Made by a program: the position numbers and the translations under genes. A stretch of 64,000 nt of DNA. Origin: an uncultured Muribaculaceae bacterium. Lineage in GTDB: Bacteria; Bacteroidota; Bacteroidia; Bacteroidales; Muribaculaceae. The stretch spans positions 54,258 through 118,257 of the forward strand of contig CAJTOZ010000006.1 in the NCBI GenBank assembly GCA_910578095.1, read 5' to 3'. The notes beneath the pieces are model-generated. The model had not been told where the DNA came from. It worked only from the letters and a program-made list of their open reading frames with translations, and did no database searches. Shown here in pieces: positions 60,656 through 64,000 of the stretch; the first letter of the stretch is position 1, and the number at the start of each line of letters is the position of its first letter.

Positions 60656-63600
60656 TTAGAAGGTGACTTGCATACCGAAGCTGTAGGTGCGCATCATAGG
60701 ATCGGTGCGACCGAAGCTACCGTTGCTGTAGGAGCTGGTGGTCTTCCACTGCGAGCCGATTTCGGGGTCGATGGGATAGTCCTTCATGCCGTTGTAAAGC
60801 AGGCAGGGATTGTCGCAGCTGAAGTAGATGCGGGCCTTCTGGATGTAGGCCTTCTTGGTGAGCTCGATGGGAAGGGTGTAGCCCACGGTGAGGTTCTTGA
60901 AGCGCAGGTAGGCCATGTTCATGAGGTAGCGGTCCTGCGGATAGAAGTTGTAGCGGCCCTGGGCAAGGTTGGACACGGTGCCGGCATTGGCAGCGCCGTC
61001 ATACATACAGGGATACTTGTTGCTCTGGTCGATGTGGTAACCCACGATTTCGTAGCCGTCGAAATCCATAGTGTTGTAGGAGTTCATGTTGGCATAGGTG
61101 GCATCGGCACCGCGGGTGAAGGGCATCACGAAGGCCGATGTGGTCCAGTAGCTACGCTTGCCCACGCCCTGGAAATAAAGATCGATGTCGAATCCCTTCC
61201 AGGCACCGCCGATACGGAAGCTATATTCGTAGCGGGGAGTTGCGTTGCCGATCACCTTGAGGTCGCCGTGGTTCTTGGCCGAGCCTACTGCCACGGTTTT
61301 GTGGTCGGGGTTGGCGAGAGCGGCCTCGTAGCCTGCCTGGCCGGGGATGAATGTCTGGCCGTTCAGCTCGATCATATTCTTGTTGCCGCCGCTGATCACG
61401 CCGTCGCCGTCGAGATCCTTGAACTTGATGTCGCCGGGGCCGTAGACGAAGCTGCCGCTCTGCAGACCGGTCTGGTCGGCGATACCGTCCTTATAGATCC
61501 ACTTGCCATTGTCATCCTTGCCGGCAAAGTCGCTTTCCTCGAAGTAGCGGTCGTACTCGAAGCCCCAGATGTCGCCGTACACAGCGCCGTCGTAGAAGCC
61601 GTTGATGGGCATGGTGGGGTTGTTGTACTCCACAACTGTGGTCTTGCCGTCGTAGATGCTGAAGTTGGCATATACATCGGCGTCGCCGAAGCTGTGGTTC
61701 CAGCTGATGCCGAGTTCCCAACCGCGGGTGCGGAGGTGACCCTTATTCATCATGGGTGCGCTGGCGCCGAGCACGCCGGGCAGTGTGTTGCCGGGAGCGA
61801 GCATGTCCTTGGTGTCGCGCTGGAACCAGTCGAATGTGAGATTGAGGCTGTTGTTGAAGAAGCCGAGGTCAACACCTACGTCGGTGGTGATCACGCGTTC
61901 CCAGGTAAGCGAGCTGGACACGAGTCTCGGAGTAGAAGACATGGCCTGCATCTGTCCGGCGCCGTTGAGCCAGTAGGAAGTTTCGTTGGCGACGGTGGGG
62001 AGGAACATATCTGTACCGATAGCCTCGTTGCCGATATGGCCGTAGGAGGCACGGATCTTACCGTTGCTCAGGACGTTGTCGATCTTGAGATTCTTGAAGT
62101 AGGCGTCTTCCGTGAAGCGGTAGCCGGCGGAGAAAGAGGGGAAGAATGCCCACTGGTCGGCTGCGGGGAAGCGGCTCGAACCGTCGTAGCGGCCGTTGGC
62201 TTCAAAGAGATAGATGCCCTTGTAGTCGTAGTTCACACGGCCGAAGAAGCCTGCGGTGGCGCGATGTTTGAAGTCTGCGCCCACGGTCATATTGGTGCCG
62301 TTGGGGCCGCCGGTGGCGAGGGGGATATAGGGCTTCAGGAGGTCGCCCAGCACGTTTTTCTGGCCGGTGAGTTCCTTATAGTTGTATTTTTCAGCAGTGC
62401 CGCCGACCATCACCTTGAAGTTGTTGCCCTTGAAGGAGTTTTCATAGGTGGCGTACACGTTGAGTGTCCACAGTGTGGTGCGGGAAGCGCTCTGGCCTGC
62501 ATAGGTCGACGACTGGCTGACCATATACTCGGGGTCGCGGGCCGTATTGGTCCAGTTGTTCCAGCCATATACGGGCTGATAGTCCCTGGTCATGTCGTAG
62601 TTCATCACGTCGTACGTGAAGTCGGCATGAAGGTTGAGACCCTTGACGATGTTGGCGTCCAGATAGGCCTGCATGCGGGTGTCGGAAGCCACGTCCTCGT
62701 AGTTGCCGGACTGCTCGCGGGCTGCGATCATGCGGTACTGGTAGTAGTTGCCGTCGGTAGCCTTGCGGTAGCCATAGGGGTTGAAATACGAACCCCAGCG
62801 CCACATATACATATATGTGCCGCCCGAGCCCCATGTGTTGGGACCGTTGAACACCTTGTTGCTCCAGCTGAAACGTGCGCCGGCCTTCAACCACTTGGTG
62901 ATCTCGGTGTTGACGTTGGCGTTCACGTTGTAGCGACGCATGCGGTCGGGAGCGTAGGTCATGAGGCTCTGCTTGCTGTCGTAGCCGAAAGCCAGACGGT
63001 AGTTGGTCTTGCCGCTGGCGCCTTCAAGGCTGACGTTGTGCTTGTTGCTGGGAGCAGCGTTGTTGTACATGATACCTGTCACGTCCCAGTCGGCATAATA
63101 CATTGTAGCGCCGGTGGTGGGATCCTGGTAATAGTCGCCCACATTGTCCATGCTCTGGAACGGACGGAGCTCACCGTAGCCGCGGGGGCCACCGTTCTGC
63201 TGCTTCCATGCCTCGGCATAGGGGAGCATCTTGTCAAGATACATACCGAACAGCTCGGAATCCACTTTGTGGCGGTTGTTGGTCTGTATGAGAGCGCGGA
63301 TCTGGCTGGGCACATCGGAGAACTCGGGGAGCGTGGTTGCCTGGCTCCAGCCGAAGTTGTTGGTGTACTTGACACTCACGCGATCCTTGGCATTGGGGGT
63401 CTTGGTGGTGATAAGGATCACACCGAATGCGGCGCGCGTACCGTAGATGGAGCTCGAAGCGGCATCCTTCAGCACGCTGATATCCTGGATATCATCGGGG
63501 TTGACGAAGCTCAGGTCGTCGACGGGCACACCGTCCACAACGATGAGGGGCGAAGAATTCTGGCTGTTGGAGAGCGTACCTGTGCCACGCAGCTTGATAG

Positions 63601-64000
63601 TGGAAGCTGTGTTGATGGCACCGTCGCCGGTAGTGATGGTAAGACCGGGCACTGCACCCTGGAGAGCCTTGGCCACGTCGGTGGTGGGACGGCTGTCCAT
63701 CACACGGGCCACGTCGACAGTGGCCACGGCGCCGGTGAGGTTGGCCTTTTTCTGTGTGCCGTAACCCACTACAACAAGCTGTTCGAGCTGCTCAGTGGTG
63801 GGCTGCAGATACACCGTCATGTCGTTGGCCGCGATGACTTCTTCGGATTTATATCCTACATAGCTGACACGCAGGGGCGTGCCAAGGGCTACCTTAATGG
63901 TGAAGTGACCAAATACGTCGGTGGTGACGGCATTGGTCTTGACGCCCTTTTGCATTACACTTGCACCGATCACAGGTTCATTGTTCTCATCGAGAATCGT
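60656..64000 (-). CDS. SusC/RagA-family TonB-dependent transporter (N-terminus beyond window)
   Basis: About 1114 residues are visible and the frame is open at base 64000 (reads TILDENNEPVIGASVMQKG), so the GTG at 63973 is internal. Order: end of the carboxypeptidase-like regulatory domain, then the SusC linker EQLVVVGYGTQKKANLTGAV, the plug domain (VAKALQGAVPGLTI, LIVVDGVPVDDL, ISVLKDAASSSIYGTRAA), then a 22-strand barrel ending in MRTYSFGMQVTF. TonB-driven import of a nutrient together with SusD. Missing: signal peptide and first part of the N-terminal domain. Confidence 0.96.
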   Translation of the reverse strand, partial: TILDENNEPVIGASVMQKGVKTNAVTTDVFGHFTIKVALGTPLRVSYVGYKSEEVIAANDMTVYLQPTTEQLEQLVVVGYGTQKKANLTGAVATVDVARVMDSRPTTDVAKALQGAVPGLTITTGDGAINTASTIKLRGTGTLSNSQNSSPLIVVDGVPVDDLSFVNPDDIQDISVLKDAASSSIYGTRAAFGVILITTKTPNAKDRVSVKYTNNFGWSQATTLPEFSDVPSQIRALIQTNNRHKVDSELFGMYLDKMLPYAEAWKQQNGGPRGYGELRPFQSMDNVGDYYQDPTTGATMYYADWDVTGIMYNNAAPSNKHNVSLEGASGKTNYRLAFGYDSKQSLMTYAPDRMRRYNVNANVNTEITKWLKAGARFSWSNKVFNGPNTWGSGGTYMYMWRWGSYFNPYGYRKATDGNYYQYRMIAAREQSGNYEDVASDTRMQAYLDANIVKGLNLHADFTYDVMNYDMTRDYQPVYGWNNWTNTARDPEYMVSQSSTYAGQSASRTTLWTLNVYATYENSFKGNNFKVMVGGTAEKYNYKELTGQKNVLGDLLKPYIPLATGGPNGTNMTVGADFKHRATAGFFGRVNYDYKGIYLFEANGRYDGSSRFPAADQWAFFPSFSAGYRFTEDAYFKNLKIDNVLSNGKIRASYGHIGNEAIGTDMFLPTVANETSYWLNGAGQMQAMSSTPRLVSSSLTWERVITTDVGVDLGFFNNSLNLTFDWFQRDTKDMLAPGNTLPGVLGASAPMMNKGHLRTRGWELGISWNHSFGDADVYANFSIYDGKTTVVEYNNPTMPINGFYDGAVYGDIWGFEYDRYFEESDFAGKDDNGKWIYKDGIADQTGLQSGSFVYGPGDIKFKDLDGDGVISGGNKNMIELNGQTFIPGQAGYEAALANPDHKTVAVGSAKNHGDLKVIGNATPRYEYSFRIGGAWKGFDIDLYFQGVGKRSYWTTSAFVMPFTRGADATYANMNSYNTMDFDGYEIVGYHIDQSNKYPCMYDGAANAGTVSNLAQGRYNFYPQDRYLMNMAYLRFKNLTVGYTLPIELTKKAYIQKARIYFSCDNPCLLYNGMKDYPIDPEIGSQWKTTSSYSNGSFGRTDPMMRTYSFGMQVTF

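Noticed and set aside
63973..63975. GTG as start of the SusC protein
   Set aside because: The frame continues to the window end with DENNEPVIGAS of the N-terminal domain, so the gene is cut by the edge.

Overview
The window reads as a chromosomal segment of a gut-type Bacteroidales, most likely a Muribaculaceae (S24-7) relative. The reasons are the SusC/SusD pair, promoters of the Bacteroidetes form (TTTG, about 20 nt, TAnnTTTG), the near absence of Shine-Dalgarno sites, lipoproteins, the succinyl/propionyl-CoA transferase, and a complete urease operon, which is known from some Muribaculaceae but not from typical Bacteroides. The family assignment is an inference. I saw no rRNA, tRNA, CRISPR array, insertion sequence or prophage.

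Layout. 1-3.5 kb: an NlpC/P60 lipoprotein (cut by the window edge), a DegP/HtrA protease and a cassette of small envelope proteins. 3.5-7.8 kb: rarA, then a substrate-binding lipoprotein with a TPR protein. 8-16.9 kb: one long leftward run, miaB-dusB-two GIN-domain proteins-DUF616 protein-fmt-three tandem GT2 glycosyltransferases. A palindromic divergent promoter separates it from a rightward CoA transferase. 18.8-19.9 kb: hpf and xerC. 20-25.7 kb: ureABC-EFG-D. 25.8-32.6 kb: an RND efflux operon that ends in lpxA. 32.8-36 kb: an EamA transporter, then a GntR/YtrA-type ABC operon that carries two unlisted mini-genes and a clear operator. 36.3-40 kb: recJ-recQ. 40.1-41.5 kb: prmA and a small barrel protein. 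41.6-57.8 kb: an 11-gene operon for recovering peptidoglycan sugar. 58-64 kb: a barrel protein, a decayed C10-peptidase-like fragment, and susD/susC (susC runs off the end).

The most coherent system is the 11-gene operon at 41.6-57.8 kb. No gap between its genes exceeds about 20 nt, there is one promoter in front, and a perfect 17-bp-arm terminator ends it. Order of transcription: Amidase_3-like protein, tandem-domain GT2, HIT/GalT-like DUF4922 protein, SpoIID-domain protein without an export signal, AmpG-like permease with a large periplasmic insert, NamZ exo-muramidase, FAD/Fe-S D-lactate dehydrogenase-like protein, MurT-like transporter, MurK-like kinase, MurQ etherase and an SGNH lipoprotein. 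MurQ releases D-lactate from MurNAc-6-phosphate, so the dehydrogenase gives the operon a way to oxidise the lactyl group as well as recover the amino sugar. The roles of the DUF4922 protein, the GT2 and the SpoIID protein inside this operon are the least explained part of the window.

Other points: two housekeeping genes (prmA, xerC) appear to have promoters whose -33 box lies inside the preceding terminator and whose start codon sits at the expected transcription start; the GT2 genes are mosaics; UreB has an unusual C-terminal tail; and several genes shorter than 60 codons were found by reading the sequence (48, 31 and 28 aa).
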